From: Anoxybacillus flavithermus
GTDB taxonomy: Bacteria > Bacillota > Bacilli > Bacillales > Anoxybacillaceae
Direction: 5' to 3'
NCBI RefSeq assembly: GCF_002742685.1
Contig: NZ_PEDM01000008.1
Location: forward strand, 1-64,000
Length of the DNA: 64,000 nt
Position numbers and translations under genes: made by a program. Of this stretch, positions 42,273 to 52,005 are shown piece by piece (positions within the stretch are counted from its first letter, which is position 1; each line of letters starts with the position of its first letter). A model generated the notes under the pieces. It ran no database searches, was not told the origin of the DNA, and worked only from the letters and a program-made list of their open reading frames with translations.

Positions 42273-42303
42273 CCTGCTCGCTAGCTGAGCAGGTTTCTTT
42301 TCG
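42271..42303 (+). terminator. Terminator after yidC2
   Basis: AACCTGCTC (42271-42279) pairs with GAGCAGGTT (42287-42295), followed by TCTTTTC. It overlaps the yidC2 stop. Confidence 0.75.
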
Positions 42304-42319
42304 TCAAGGGGTGAAAAAA

Positions 42320-44464
42320 ATGAAAGTTATTATTGCTGAAAAACCTGATCAAGGAATGACGCTTGCATCGATTTTTCAAACAAAAAAACGAGAAGGATAT
42401 ATTGAAATTTTACCGAATGAGATGTTTCCGAAAGGTGCTTATATGACATGGGCAGTTGGACATTTATTTGAATTAGCTCCTCCGGAAACGTATGAAGCAA
42501 GTTGGAAGCGGTGGACACTTGATACGTTACCGATCATTCCAGATCGTTTTCAGTACGAGATTGATCGAAAAAAGGCGAAACAGTTTGCGATCATTAAACA
42601 ATTGCTTCGTAAGCCGGAAGTGACTGAGATTATTCATGCTGGTGATGCAGGGAGAGAAGGGGAATTAATCATTCGAAACATTATTTACATGAGCGGGGTA
42701 AAAAAACCGATCAAACGGCTTTGGATCTCATCTTTAACACCGAAAGCGATTGAACAAGGATTTCGTCAGTTGTTGGATGAAAAACAAACGCGTCCTTTAT
42801 ACGAGGAAGCGTATGCGCGAACTTGTGCCGATTGGCTTGTTGGTATAAACGCATCGAGAGTGTATACAATTTTATTGAAACAAAAAGGGATGAACGATGT
42901 TTTTTCCGTCGGACGTGTACAAACGCCGACACTCGCATTAATTGTGAGACGAGAAAAAGAAATTGAACAGTTTCGTCCCGAACCGTTTTGGGAAGTTGTT
43001 GCTACGTTTGATGTGAATGGAAACCGATACGAAGGAAAGTGGTGGCATGAAAATGAAACAAGAACATATGATCAGCAACTTGCTGAAAAGGTGAGCGCAT
43101 TTTGCCGAGGGAAACAAGTAGAGATAGAAGAAGTGACATGTGAACGAAAAACATTTTTACCACCGCTTTTGTTTAATTTATCAACATTACAAGCAACAGC
43201 CAACAAGCGGTTTAAATATTCACCACAAAAAACGCTGGATATATTACAAAAACTATATCAAAAGGGGTATGTATCGTATCCACGCTCCGATTCACAATAT
43301 GTAACTAAAGGAGAAGCGGAAACATTTCCACATATCTTAAAACAACTTTCACAAAAGGAAGAGTATGCTCCTTATTTTCCACTCGTTCACGAATCAATTT
43401 TACATAATAAACGTTATGTAAACGAAAAGAAGGTAACAGATCATTATGCCATTATTCCAACTGAACAAGTGCCGAATTTGATAAAGTTAAGTCAGGATGA
43501 GCGAAATATTTACGATCTGGTCGTTCGGAGATTAATTGCTGCTCATAGTAAAGAAGCTATATTTGATTATACAACGATTGTAACCGTTGTCGATGGGAGA
43601 GCTCGCTTTATTTCAAAAGGAAAGAAACAAATACAAGTAGGATGGCGGGACGTCCTTATGTCACAAGATGATGATGTACAACTTTTACCGAATGTACAAA
43701 GCGGGGAAAAAGGAACGGTATATGATGTGTATGTGAAAGAAGGAAAAACACAGCCGCCAAAGCGATATACAGAAGGCGAACTGATCACGTTAATGAAGAC
43801 AGCAGGGAAGTTTTTAGATGACGAACAACTGGAGAAAGTATTAGCGAAAACAGAGGGACTTGGGACGGAAGCTACCCGCGCCTCCATTATTACAACGTTA
43901 AAACAGAGAAACTATATTGAGATAAAAAATAATCAAGTATATGTAACTGATAAAGGAAAAGTATTGATTGACGCAATCGGCTCGCACCTTTTGGCGTCTC
44001 CTGAAATGACAGCAAAATGGGAACAACGATTAAGTGAAATTGGTGAACGGAAAGCATCGGCGACACATTTTATGGAACAAGTGAAAAAATTGGCGGCTAA
44101 AATTGTGACCGATGCGGCACAAACGGCAAATCATTGGTCATTTGAAGGACTAGATACCGCTTCGATTCAGCGGAAGAAAAAAACAACGATCGGAAAACAT
44201 GTTGGGGTTTGTAAGCTTTGTGGGGGCTCGGTCATTGATAAAGGTTCATTTTACGGTTGTGTCAACTATACCAAAACAAAGTGCTCATTTACTATTTCAA
44301 AAACGATGTTGGGCAAATCGATTTCACAAGCAAACGTCAAAAAATTATTAGCAGAAGGAAAAACGAATGTTATCAAAGGGTTTAAAAAGGGAGAAAACAC
44401 ATTTAACGCTGCGGTTATATGGGATGAAAAAGAAAAACGTATATCGTTTTCGTTTGAAAAATAG
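42320..44464 (+). CDS. topB: DNA topoisomerase III
   Basis: The 714-residue type IA topoisomerase has a Toprim domain (MKVIIAEKPDQG at the start, then HAGDAGREGELIIRNI). The central domain carries the active-site Tyr in GYVSYPRSDSQYV, and DHYAIIPTE and GLGTEATRASII follow. The C-terminal zinc-finger-like part has CKLCGG...YGCVNYTKTKCSF. It decatenates and relaxes negatively supercoiled DNA. The start is ATG 42320 behind AAGGGGTG. The frame is open upstream only through the yidC2 tail. Length is normal. Confidence 0.94.
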   Translation: MKVIIAEKPDQGMTLASIFQTKKREGYIEILPNEMFPKGAYMTWAVGHLFELAPPETYEASWKRWTLDTLPIIPDRFQYEIDRKKAKQFAIIKQLLRKPEVTEIIHAGDAGREGELIIRNIIYMSGVKKPIKRLWISSLTPKAIEQGFRQLLDEKQTRPLYEEAYARTCADWLVGINASRVYTILLKQKGMNDVFSVGRVQTPTLALIVRREKEIEQFRPEPFWEVVATFDVNGNRYEGKWWHENETRTYDQQLAEKVSAFCRGKQVEIEEVTCERKTFLPPLLFNLSTLQATANKRFKYSPQKTLDILQKLYQKGYVSYPRSDSQYVTKGEAETFPHILKQLSQKEEYAPYFPLVHESILHNKRYVNEKKVTDHYAIIPTEQVPNLIKLSQDERNIYDLVVRRLIAAHSKEAIFDYTTIVTVVDGRARFISKGKKQIQVGWRDVLMSQDDDVQLLPNVQSGEKGTVYDVYVKEGKTQPPKRYTEGELITLMKTAGKFLDDEQLEKVLAKTEGLGTEATRASIITTLKQRNYIEIKNNQVYVTDKGKVLIDAIGSHLLASPEMTAKWEQRLSEIGERKASATHFMEQVKKLAAKIVTDAAQTANHWSFEGLDTASIQRKKKTTIGKHVGVCKLCGGSVIDKGSFYGCVNYTKTKCSFTISKTMLGKSISQANVKKLLAEGKTNVIKGFKKGENTFNAAVIWDEKEKRISFSFEK

Positions 44465-44484
44465 GAGGCTACCCTCCTATTTTT
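44457..44484. terminator. Bidirectional terminator between topB and the rhodanese gene
   Basis: AAAAATAGGAGG (44457-44468) pairs with CCTCCTATTTTT (44473-44484) around a 4-base loop. T tracts occur on both strands. Confidence 0.8.
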
Positions 44485-44842
44485 CAACTTCGCCTTTCCA
44501 CTCGTTCATACCGCCAGTCATATTATATATACTTGAGAACCCTTCTTTTACTAGCAATTCGCTTGCTTGCGCTGAGCGATTACCTGAACGACAAACGACA
44601 ATATACGTCTTGTTTTTGTTCAGTTCATCTACACGATCTGGAAGTTGTTGTAAAGGTAATAAAATAGCTTTAGGAATATGACCAGAAGCATATTCCTCTT
44701 CTGTGCGGACATCGAGCACAACAACGTCTTCTTTTTGCATCATTTGTGCGGCTTCATCGACAGAAATATTTGTATAACGGTCTTGTGCACACCCGCTTAT
44801 GATGAAAAGAAATGTAAATAAAAAAGAAAACCATTTTCGCAT
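44477..44842 (-). CDS. Rhodanese-domain lipoprotein
   Basis: The 121-residue protein has a lipoprotein signal (FIISGC) followed by a single rhodanese domain: DVVVLDVRTEEEYASGHIPKAILLPL, active-site loop VVCRSGNRS with the catalytic Cys, and MTGGMNEWKG. It would sit on the outer face of the membrane and handle sulfane sulfur. The start is ATG 44842 with GGAGGCG upstream. Confidence 0.85.
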   Translation of the reverse strand: MRKWFSFLFTFLFIISGCAQDRYTNISVDEAAQMMQKEDVVVLDVRTEEEYASGHIPKAILLPLQQLPDRVDELNKNKTYIVVCRSGNRSAQASELLVKEGFSSIYNMTGGMNEWKGEVEK

Positions 44843-44982
44843 GAAATTATCGCCTCCGTATATAATCAAATACCCATATGTGTATTTTAGCTTATTTTTT
44901 CGATTTATTCAAACGTTTCGACACCATTGTTATTTTAATATGTAGTACAATGAAAAAAAGGTTTACATGGAAAGAAGGGAAA

Positions 44983-45903
44983 ATGATGTATCAATCGGTC
45001 ATCGATTTAATTGGAAATACGCCTATTGTGAAGCTCAATCGTGTCGTTTTTCCAAATGGTGCAAGTGTATATATGAAACTTGAATCGTTTAATCCGGGTG
45101 GAAGTGTAAAAGATCGTGCAGCTAGACGAATGATTGAGCGAGCAGAACAAGAAGGGAAAATTGTCCCTTATGAAAGTACGATTATTGAACCGACATCAGG
45201 GAATACAGGAATTGGGTTAGCGATGGTATGCGCAGCGAAAGGTTATCGTTGCATCATCACGATGCCAGATAATGCGACAAAAGAGCGAGTGAATTTATTA
45301 AAAGCATATGGGGCAGAAGTTTACTTAACCCCTGCAACTTTGCGCATGCAAGGGGCGATTGATGAAGCGTATCGGCTTGCTGAGAACATTCCAAACAGCT
45401 TTATCCCCATGCAATTTGAAAATAGCGCAAATCCAGATGCTCATCGGACTAGCACGGCGCTTGAAATTATCGAAGCATTTCCAGAGGGAATTGATGCGTT
45501 TGTACTTACGGCAGGAACAGGGGGAACAGTAACAGGAACAGGGGAAGAGTTGAAGAAAAAGTTTCCTTATTTACGCATTTATGTAGTTGAACCGTACGGC
45601 TCCCCCGTACTTTCAGGTGGACAACCGGGATCACATAAAATTCCAGGTACCGGGCCGGGATTTATTCCTCGTATTTTAAACCGGAATGTATATGATGATA
45701 TTTTGCTTGTCAAAGATGAAGAGGCACAAACGATGGCGCGGCGATTGGCATCAGAAGAAGGAATTTTAGTAGGCGCTTCAGCTGGAGCAGCTGCTTTTTG
45801 TGCGGTTCAAGTGGCGCAAACTCTCCCGAAAGATGCACGTGTGCTTTGTATGGCACCAGATACAGGAGAACGATATTTATCATCCGATTTATTTAGCGGA
45901 TAA
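44983..45903 (+). CDS. cysK: Cysteine synthase-family PLP enzyme (CysK/YtkP-like)
   Basis: The protein of about 306 residues is a fold-II PLP enzyme that makes cysteine from O-acetylserine and sulfide. The PLP lysine is in NPGGSVKDRAA, the substrate loop is EPTSGNTGIGLAM, and the phosphate loop is TAGTGGTVTGTG. The C-terminal DTGERYLSSDLF is typical. The start is one of two adjacent ATGs (44983, 44986) behind GAAGGGA. No S-box or T-box leader was seen. It may be a second cysteine synthase like B. subtilis YtkP. It is far from cysJI. Confidence 0.85.
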   Translation: MMYQSVIDLIGNTPIVKLNRVVFPNGASVYMKLESFNPGGSVKDRAARRMIERAEQEGKIVPYESTIIEPTSGNTGIGLAMVCAAKGYRCIITMPDNATKERVNLLKAYGAEVYLTPATLRMQGAIDEAYRLAENIPNSFIPMQFENSANPDAHRTSTALEIIEAFPEGIDAFVLTAGTGGTVTGTGEELKKKFPYLRIYVVEPYGSPVLSGGQPGSHKIPGTGPGFIPRILNRNVYDDILLVKDEEAQTMARRLASEEGILVGASAGAAAFCAVQVAQTLPKDARVLCMAPDTGERYLSSDLFSG

Positions 45904-45950
45904 GAGGGAATAAAAATGTCGAGGCTATAAAATAAAAAGGAAGTGATTGT

Positions 45951-47228
45951 ATGTTTCGAGAAGAAGTAAAAACAATAGGCGGTCTTCGTCTTCATGTCAT
46001 TCCAACAAAAAAATATAAAACGAATACGCTCGTGTTAAAGATGAAAGCTCCATTATGTGAACAAGATGTAACGATGCGTGCTCTTGTTCCGTATGTGCTA
46101 CAAAACGCTACTGAGCGACATCCGTCGATGAAAGCGTTACGTACATATTTAGACGAACTATATGGTGCAACGTTACAAGTTGATTTAGCGAAAAAAGGAG
46201 AAAACCATATTATTACTATTCGAATGGATGTGGCAAACGAAAAATTTTTAGGTGACACATCCCCATTATTACGCAAAGCGTTGACGCTCTTTAGCGACAT
46301 GCTGTTTCGTCCGCTTACTGAGCAAGGTGGATTTTCCGTTACGATCGTTGAGCAGGAGAAACGGGCATTGAAACAAAAAATTCAATCGTTGTTTGATGAT
46401 AAAATGCGATATGCTCAACATCGACTCATCGAAGAGATGTATAAAGGTTCGCCTTATGCACTCGATGTTCACGGTAAATTGAATGATATTGATACAATTG
46501 ATGCTAAGCGTTTATATAAACATTACGAACACATGTTGAAACACGATGAAATAGATTTATACATTGTCGGAGATGTGATGTTAGCGGATGTAGAACATGA
46601 TGTTGCTGAACGTTTTTCACTAGAAGCTCGTCCTTTACGTTCAACTGAAACGACAACACTAACGAAACGAACAAATGTGCAAGAAGTTATTGAAAAACAA
46701 GATGTGAAACAAGGAAAGCTTCATCTTGGTTATCGAACGAACACGACATATAATGATCCAGATTATGATGCGTTACAAGTGTGGAATGGGATCTTCGGTG
46801 GGTTTGCACATTCAAAATTGTTTATGAATGTGCGCGAAAAGGCGAGTTTAGCCTATTATGCAGCTTCGCGTATCGAAAGTCATCAAGGAATGATGATGGT
46901 TATGGCAGGAATTGAACCAAGCAATTATGAGCGTGCACTTGAAATTATTCATGCTCAGGAAGAGGCGATGCGCAACGGGCAATTTAGTGATCAGGAAATC
47001 ATTCAAACAAAAGCAGTCATTCGTAATCAATTATTAGAAACGGTTGATACAGCTCGGGGAATGATTGAGGTCTCTTATCATAACGTCATTGCAACACGGC
47101 AACGTCCATTAAATGAGTGGCTAGAAGGGATTGAAAAAGTGACGCGTGAAGATGTTGTTCGTGTAGGTAAAAAAATTGAATTAGATACCATTTATTTTTT
47201 AACGGAGAAGGAAGGTGAGAAAAAATGA
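45951..47228 (+). CDS. ymfF: M16-family peptidase homologue YmfF
   Basis: The 425-residue protein is M16-like across its length (GNSCEQ-free start EEVKTIGGLRLHVIPTKKYKTNTLVLKM, then LDELYGATLQVDLAKKGENHIITI, and NGIFGGFAHSKLFMNVREKASLAYY). It lacks the zinc motif HxxEH, as usual for the YmfF half of the YmfF/YmfH pair, and probably acts as a non-catalytic partner. Its stop overlaps the ymfH start by 4 bp. Confidence 0.9.
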   Translation: MFREEVKTIGGLRLHVIPTKKYKTNTLVLKMKAPLCEQDVTMRALVPYVLQNATERHPSMKALRTYLDELYGATLQVDLAKKGENHIITIRMDVANEKFLGDTSPLLRKALTLFSDMLFRPLTEQGGFSVTIVEQEKRALKQKIQSLFDDKMRYAQHRLIEEMYKGSPYALDVHGKLNDIDTIDAKRLYKHYEHMLKHDEIDLYIVGDVMLADVEHDVAERFSLEARPLRSTETTTLTKRTNVQEVIEKQDVKQGKLHLGYRTNTTYNDPDYDALQVWNGIFGGFAHSKLFMNVREKASLAYYAASRIESHQGMMMVMAGIEPSNYERALEIIHAQEEAMRNGQFSDQEIIQTKAVIRNQLLETVDTARGMIEVSYHNVIATRQRPLNEWLEGIEKVTREDVVRVGKKIELDTIYFLTEKEGEKK

Positions 47229-48505
47229 AGGTCATTCGCTATGATCAGTTACAAGAACAATTATTTTATGAGCGGCTAAACAACGGATTAGATGTTTATA
47301 TTTTACCGAAAAAGGAATTTAATAAAGCATATGCAACGTTCACAACGAAGTACGGTTCAGTAGATAACTGCTTTACTCCATACGGAAAAACAACGATGAA
47401 ACAAGTGCCGGATGGCATTGCTCATTTTTTAGAACATAAATTGTTTGAAAAAGAAGACGGTGATGTATTTCAAACATTCAGTAAACAAGGAGCCTCAGCA
47501 AATGCTTTTACGTCCTTTACACGCACGGCCTATTTATTTTCGAGTACAACAAATGTAGAGAAAAATTTAGAAACTTTACTCGACTTTGTCCAAGAACCAT
47601 ATTTTACAGAGCAAACGGTTGAAAAAGAAAAAGGGATTATCGCTCAAGAAATTCGGATGTATGACGATAATCCAGATTGGCGTTTATATTTTGGGGCAAT
47701 TGAAAGTATGTATCACAATCATCCTGTAAAAATTGATATTGCAGGAACGGTGGAGTCGATTTCACATATTACGAAAGATTTATTGTATGAATGTTATGAG
47801 ACGTTTTATCACCCGAGCAATATGTTATTGTTTGTTACAGGTCCAGTTGATCCATTGACCACACTCGAACAAATACGGGCTAATCAAACAAAAAAAACGT
47901 TTCGTTCACCAACAGAGATTGAGCGGTTTCAGTATGAAGAGCCACCACATGTCGCGCGTAAAAAACATGTCATTGAAATGAACGTGCAAACGCCAAAATG
48001 TCTCGTCGGCATAAAAGCAAAACATGTATATGCAAAAAGGGAAGAAAAATTAAAACATGAATGTGCAATGGGATTATTGCTTGATCATTTATTTGGAAAA
48101 AGTTCACCGCATTATGAGCGATTATACCAACAAGGATTAATTGATGAAACGTTTATGGTCGATTATACAGAAGAAAGTGATTTTGGATTTGGTTTAATTG
48201 GTGGCGACACATCACAACCTGATCAATTAGCAGAAGAAATTCAGCGTATTCTTGTGCAGTTTTCTGATATTGATGAAGAACAAGTCGAGCGAATGAAAAG
48301 AAAAAAAATCGGATCATTTTTACGCTCGTTGAACTCACTTGAGTATATTGCGAATCAGTTTACTCGTTACGCATTCGATGAAATGAGTTTATTCGATGTC
48401 GTAAGGACGCTACAATCATTGACATCGGATGATATAAAAGCAGTTGCCCGCGAATGTTTTATGGCTGAACAGTTCGCAGTATGTCAAGTTGTTCCAAAAA
48501 GGTGA
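47225..48505 (+). CDS. ymfH: Zinc peptidase YmfH (M16 family)
   Basis: The 426-residue protein has the inverted zinc motif HFLEH (H67, E70, H71) in GIAHFLEHKLFEKEDGD and a downstream Glu in EKGIIAQEIRMYDDNP. The second-half pattern LFGKSSPHYERLYQQGLI follows. With YmfF it forms the two-chain equivalent of an M16 peptidase. The substrate in Bacillus is not settled. It is coupled to ymfF by a 4-bp overlap, and ymfI follows within 10 bp. Confidence 0.92.
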   Translation: MKVIRYDQLQEQLFYERLNNGLDVYILPKKEFNKAYATFTTKYGSVDNCFTPYGKTTMKQVPDGIAHFLEHKLFEKEDGDVFQTFSKQGASANAFTSFTRTAYLFSSTTNVEKNLETLLDFVQEPYFTEQTVEKEKGIIAQEIRMYDDNPDWRLYFGAIESMYHNHPVKIDIAGTVESISHITKDLLYECYETFYHPSNMLLFVTGPVDPLTTLEQIRANQTKKTFRSPTEIERFQYEEPPHVARKKHVIEMNVQTPKCLVGIKAKHVYAKREEKLKHECAMGLLLDHLFGKSSPHYERLYQQGLIDETFMVDYTEESDFGFGLIGGDTSQPDQLAEEIQRILVQFSDIDEEQVERMKRKKIGSFLRSLNSLEYIANQFTRYAFDEMSLFDVVRTLQSLTSDDIKAVARECFMAEQFAVCQVVPKR

Positions 48506-48511
48506 ATGCAG

Positions 48512-49225
48512 ATGAAATATGCGTTAATTACAGGAGCGAGCGGGGGAATTGGGCAAGAAATTGCTCGGCAGCTTGCTAAAGATGGGTATGGTTTATACTT
48601 ACATTACTACAAAAATGAACAATCTGTTCGATGTGTAATGAAAGAACTATCCACAGACACATATGCGATTCAAGCTGATTTATCTCATCCTTCTGGGGTA
48701 GATGTGTTAATGTCTTCTATTTTCCATCCGATTGACGTGCTCGTTCATAATAGTGGAATGAGTACATATGGGCTGGTGACGGACATGACTGACGAACAAG
48801 TCGAGCGTATGGTACAGTTGCATGTGACAAGTCCGTTTTTACTGACAAAACGATTGTTACCGTCAATGATTCGACAACGTTGCGGGCAAATTGTCGTGAT
48901 TTCATCCATTTGGGGACTCACAGGGGCGTCATGCGAAGTATTGTATTCGATGGTGAAAGGCGCGCAAAATACGTTTGTCAAAGCGTTAGCGAAAGAAGTT
49001 GCGCCAAGTGGCATACGAGTAAACGCCATTGCTCCAGGAGCTATTGATACACCGATGCTTCAAGAGTTTACTGAAGAAGAGTTAAAGGCGTTAACGGACG
49101 AGATTCCACTTGGGAGAATCGGGAAACCAGAAGATGTAGCCAAAGCGGTGTCATTTTTAATCTCTGACCATGCATCGTATGTTACGGGACAAATTTTATC
49201 CGTCAATGGTGGTTGGTATTGTTAA
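48512..49225 (+). CDS. ymfI: Short-chain dehydrogenase YmfI
   Basis: The 237-residue SDR protein has the NADP motif TGASGGIGQEIA near its start, NSGMST for the adenine region, and the catalytic Ser-Tyr-Lys set in VISSIWG and YSMVKGAQNTF. The C-terminal FLISDHASYVTGQILSVNGGW is typical of FabG-like reductases. The substrate is unknown. The start is taken as ATG 48512, 8 bp after AAAGGTG. An ATG at 48506 overlaps the ymfH stop. Confidence 0.9.
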   Translation: MKYALITGASGGIGQEIARQLAKDGYGLYLHYYKNEQSVRCVMKELSTDTYAIQADLSHPSGVDVLMSSIFHPIDVLVHNSGMSTYGLVTDMTDEQVERMVQLHVTSPFLLTKRLLPSMIRQRCGQIVVISSIWGLTGASCEVLYSMVKGAQNTFVKALAKEVAPSGIRVNAIAPGAIDTPMLQEFTEEELKALTDEIPLGRIGKPEDVAKAVSFLISDHASYVTGQILSVNGGWYC

Positions 49226-49262
49226 GCAAGCATAATTTTTTGTTTCATGAGGCAAACTGTTC

Positions 49263-49280
49263 TTGAAACGAATTTCAAGG
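49263..49280 (+). promoter_or_regulatory. Palindrome abutting the ymfJ ribosome site
   Basis: CTTGAAA-CGAA-TTTCAAG runs straight into GGAGG of ymfJ. It could be an operator or a hairpin limiting translation. Confidence 0.3.
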
Positions 49281-49290
49281 AGGTTTGCAT

Positions 49291-49539
49291 ATGTCTGTTC
49301 TTGATAATTTTGAGCAATGGAAAAGCTTTTTAGCTGATCGTCTTCATCAAGCAGAAGCGCAAGGAATGAACCAGCAAGTTATTTCGGATATTGCTTATCA
49401 GATTGGAGACTACTTGGCAAAACAAGTCGATCCGAAAAATCCGGAAGAACGTGTACTTGCTGATTTGTGGCATGTGGCGAATGAGCAAGAGCAACATGCG
49501 ATTGCGAACATGATGATTAAGCTTGTGCAAAATAAATAA
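49291..49539 (+). CDS. ymfJ: DUF3243 protein YmfJ
   Basis: The 82-residue soluble helical protein matches B. subtilis YmfJ: SVLDNFEQWKSFLADRLHQAEAQGM, YLAKQVDPKNPEERVLADLWHVA. The start is ATG 49291, 8 bp after AAGGAGG. Function is unknown. A terminator follows. Confidence 0.85.
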   Translation: MSVLDNFEQWKSFLADRLHQAEAQGMNQQVISDIAYQIGDYLAKQVDPKNPEERVLADLWHVANEQEQHAIANMMIKLVQNK

Positions 49540-49549
49540 GCGATATAGG

Positions 49550-49578
49550 CAAGCTGGTGATATTCGCCAGCTTGTTTT
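49550..49578 (+). terminator. Terminator after ymfJ
   Basis: CAAGCTGG (49550-49557) pairs with CCAGCTTG (49567-49574), followed by TTTT. Confidence 0.75.
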
Positions 49579-49719
49579 ACTATGTTTATCTGTTCACAAA
49601 AAACAGTTGTCTGTCCTTTTCATTCTCGCATTCAGATGGTAAAATAAACATACATGCGTGTTTCGACAAAGCGTTGCTGCAATGATCGTATCGTGTAACG
49701 TAAAGGGGAGAAGGGGTAT

Positions 49720-50511
49720 ATGGAGAAAAAAGAATGGTATTTAGAATATGAAATACATATGAATCGTCCGGGGTTGTTAGGGGATATTGCATCGCTTCTT
49801 GGCATGTTGTCCATTAACATTGTCACGATTAACGGAGTGGATGATTCGCGTAGAGGTATGCTTTTGTTATGTAAAAGTCATGAACAAATTGAGCGGCTAC
49901 AATCGATTTTAGCGACGATGGAAGATATCACGGTAACAAAGTTGCGTGAACCGAAGCTCCGAGACCGTCTTGCTGTTCGGCACGGGCGTTATATTCAGCG
50001 CGATGCTGATGATAAAAAAACGTTCCGTTTTGTTCGGGATGAATTAGGTTTGCTCGTCGATTTTATGGCTGAGTTATTTAAACAAGAAGGCCACAAGTTA
50101 ATTGGCATTCGCGGTATGCCCCGTGTTGGAAAAACGGAATCAATCGTAGCTGCGAGCGTGTGTGCAAACAAGCGTTGGTTGTTTGTTTCTTCTACACTAA
50201 TTAAACAGACGATTCGTAGCCAATTAATCGAAGACGAATATAGCGAAAATAATGTTTTTATTATTGACGGGATTGTTTCGACGCGTCGGTCAAACGAGCG
50301 ACATTGGCAGTTGATTCGTGAGTTGATGCGATTACCAGCAACAAAAGTGATTGAACATCCCGATATTTTTGTAAGGCATACGGAATATAAATTGGATGAT
50401 TTTGATTATATTATTGAATTGCGTCATGATGCAGATGAAGAAATTACGTACGATCTCGTTGACCAATCCTCTTTCTTTGGTAACGACGGTTTTTCAAATA
50501 TCGATTTTTAA
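49720..50511 (+). CDS. ymfK: DUF3388 protein YmfK
   Basis: The 263-residue protein begins with an ACT-like stretch (EWYLEYEIHMNRPGLLGDIASLLGMLSINIVTINGV). It continues with a P-loop-like segment IRGMPRVGKTESIVAASVCANKRW near residue 132. This matches the conserved YmfK family of the recA-region cluster, whose function is unknown. It lies 18 bp before ymfM. Confidence 0.87.
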   Translation: MEKKEWYLEYEIHMNRPGLLGDIASLLGMLSINIVTINGVDDSRRGMLLLCKSHEQIERLQSILATMEDITVTKLREPKLRDRLAVRHGRYIQRDADDKKTFRFVRDELGLLVDFMAELFKQEGHKLIGIRGMPRVGKTESIVAASVCANKRWLFVSSTLIKQTIRSQLIEDEYSENNVFIIDGIVSTRRSNERHWQLIRELMRLPATKVIEHPDIFVRHTEYKLDDFDYIIELRHDADEEITYDLVDQSSFFGNDGFSNIDF

Positions 50512-50529
50512 AGATGGAAGGTGTTTCCG

Positions 50530-51375
50530 TTGACAGAGTTAGGGAAGCGTTTAAAAGAAGCGAGAGAACAGCGCAATATGAGCTTAGATGATTTACAACA
50601 AATCACTAAAATTCAAAAGCGATATTTGATCGCGATTGAACAAGGAAATTATGTCATTATGCCAGGAAAGTTTTATGTCCGCGCATTTATTCGCCAATAT
50701 GCGGAAGCGGTCGGTCTTGATCCGGATGAGCTGTTTGAGCAATACGCAAATGAAATTCCGAATGCTCAACAAGAAGAACTCCCAGGCGAGTTATCGCGTG
50801 TCAAATCGCGACAACTATCAGAACAAGGTGAAAAAGTACTTAATGTCCTTCCGAAAATTTTAATCGGTATGTTAGCTGTCGGAATAGCAGTTGTTCTTTG
50901 GTTTTTCTTTCAAAACAGAACGGTAAACGAACAGCCACAAGAGCAAGTGATTAATAAAAAGACAGAATTTGAGCAGTCTGAGCAAGCTGTCGAGCAACAA
51001 CCAGAAAAACAAAATGAACAAAAAACAGAAAAAAAACAGCAAGAACAATCATCAGAAGCAACGATCAAAGTAGTGGAAACGAATGGTCGAAAATCAATGT
51101 TGGAAGTGACAGGAAAACAGTTGATCATTGACATTGCAACAAAGGGTGATGCTTGGATTGAAGTGAAAAACGGGAAAGGAAAGGCATTTGCACGCAAAAT
51201 GATGTATGCAAATCAAGCCGAAACGTTCGATTTGACAAATGAAACAGAAGTGTTGCTAGTTATCGGACAAACATTAAATACAGAAGTGAAAATAAATGAA
51301 CAAACACTTCAATACCCTGTTAATCCAAGTGATCACGTACGCCAAGATATTACAATTATTTATAAAAAACAGTAA
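50530..51375 (+). CDS. ymfM: RodZ-like helix-turn-helix membrane protein YmfM
   Basis: The protein of about 281 residues has an N-terminal Xre-type HTH domain (GKRLKEAREQRNMSLDDLQQITKIQKRYLIAIEQGNY), one membrane helix near 110-130 and a Gln/Glu/Lys-rich linker. The extracytoplasmic C-terminal RodZ domain is DUF4115-like. RodZ proteins link MreB filaments to the elongation machinery. The start is TTG 50530, 6 bp after GGAAGGTG. A GTG at 50521 falls inside that site. Confidence 0.88.
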   Translation: MTELGKRLKEAREQRNMSLDDLQQITKIQKRYLIAIEQGNYVIMPGKFYVRAFIRQYAEAVGLDPDELFEQYANEIPNAQQEELPGELSRVKSRQLSEQGEKVLNVLPKILIGMLAVGIAVVLWFFFQNRTVNEQPQEQVINKKTEFEQSEQAVEQQPEKQNEQKTEKKQQEQSSEATIKVVETNGRKSMLEVTGKQLIIDIATKGDAWIEVKNGKGKAFARKMMYANQAETFDLTNETEVLLVIGQTLNTEVKINEQTLQYPVNPSDHVRQDITIIYKKQ

Positions 51376-51404
51376 TGTTGTATGACGTGTTGGAGGTTAG
51401 TGTT

Positions 51405-51983
51405 GTGAATATACCGAATCAAATTACGATTGCACGAATGTTACTCATTCCTTTTTTCCTTATTTTCTTGTTAGCGCCAATTGATTTAGGGATGATTCAA
51501 ATTGGGGCGGAACAATTGCCGATGACACACGCTGTTGCTGCGCTTATTTTTATTATTGCATCAACAACAGACTGGATTGATGGATACTATGCACGAAAAT
51601 ATGGGTTAGTAACGAATTTAGGGAAATTTCTTGACCCGCTCGCAGATAAATTGCTTGTGTCTGCTGCGCTGATTGCGCTCGTTCAATTGGATTTGGCTCC
51701 AGCGTGGATGGTCATTGTTATTATTAGTCGTGAATTTGCAGTAACAGGATTGCGGCTTGTGTTAGCAGGAGAAGGGGAAGTTGTAGCAGCAAATATGCTT
51801 GGGAAAATTAAAACGTGGACGCAAATTATAGCGATTGCTGCCCTTATTTTACATAATATCCCTTTTTCCCTGTTGTCGTTTCCGTTTGCAGATATTTCTT
51901 TATGGATTGCCCTTATTTTTACGATTTGGTCAGGATGGGATTACTTTGCGAAAAATAAACACGCATTTCGCCATTCAAAGTAA
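51405..51983 (+). CDS. pgsA: CDP-diacylglycerol--glycerol-3-phosphate phosphatidyltransferase
   Basis: The 192-residue integral membrane enzyme makes phosphatidylglycerophosphate. The CDP-alcohol transferase motif is complete: DG-X2-AR-X8-G-X3-D-X3-D in DWIDGYYARKYG and NLGKFLDPLADKLL. The first residues NIPNQITIARML are typical. The start is GTG 51405 behind TGGAGG. The frame is open upstream into the ymfM stop but without the family's start. Confidence 0.95.
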   Translation: MNIPNQITIARMLLIPFFLIFLLAPIDLGMIQIGAEQLPMTHAVAALIFIIASTTDWIDGYYARKYGLVTNLGKFLDPLADKLLVSAALIALVQLDLAPAWMVIVIISREFAVTGLRLVLAGEGEVVAANMLGKIKTWTQIIAIAALILHNIPFSLLSFPFADISLWIALIFTIWSGWDYFAKNKHAFRHSK

Positions 51984-52005
51984 ATAAAAAGGGGATGGGA
52001 GAAAG

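Noticed and set aside
44880-44985. S-box or T-box leader before cysteine synthase
   Set aside because: The upstream sequence is short and lacks the T-box TGG motif and the SAM-riboswitch core.
45951-47228. YmfF lacks the HxxEH zinc motif and might be a broken peptidase
   Set aside because: Absence of the motif is normal for the YmfF half of the pair. YmfH carries it, and the frame is intact.
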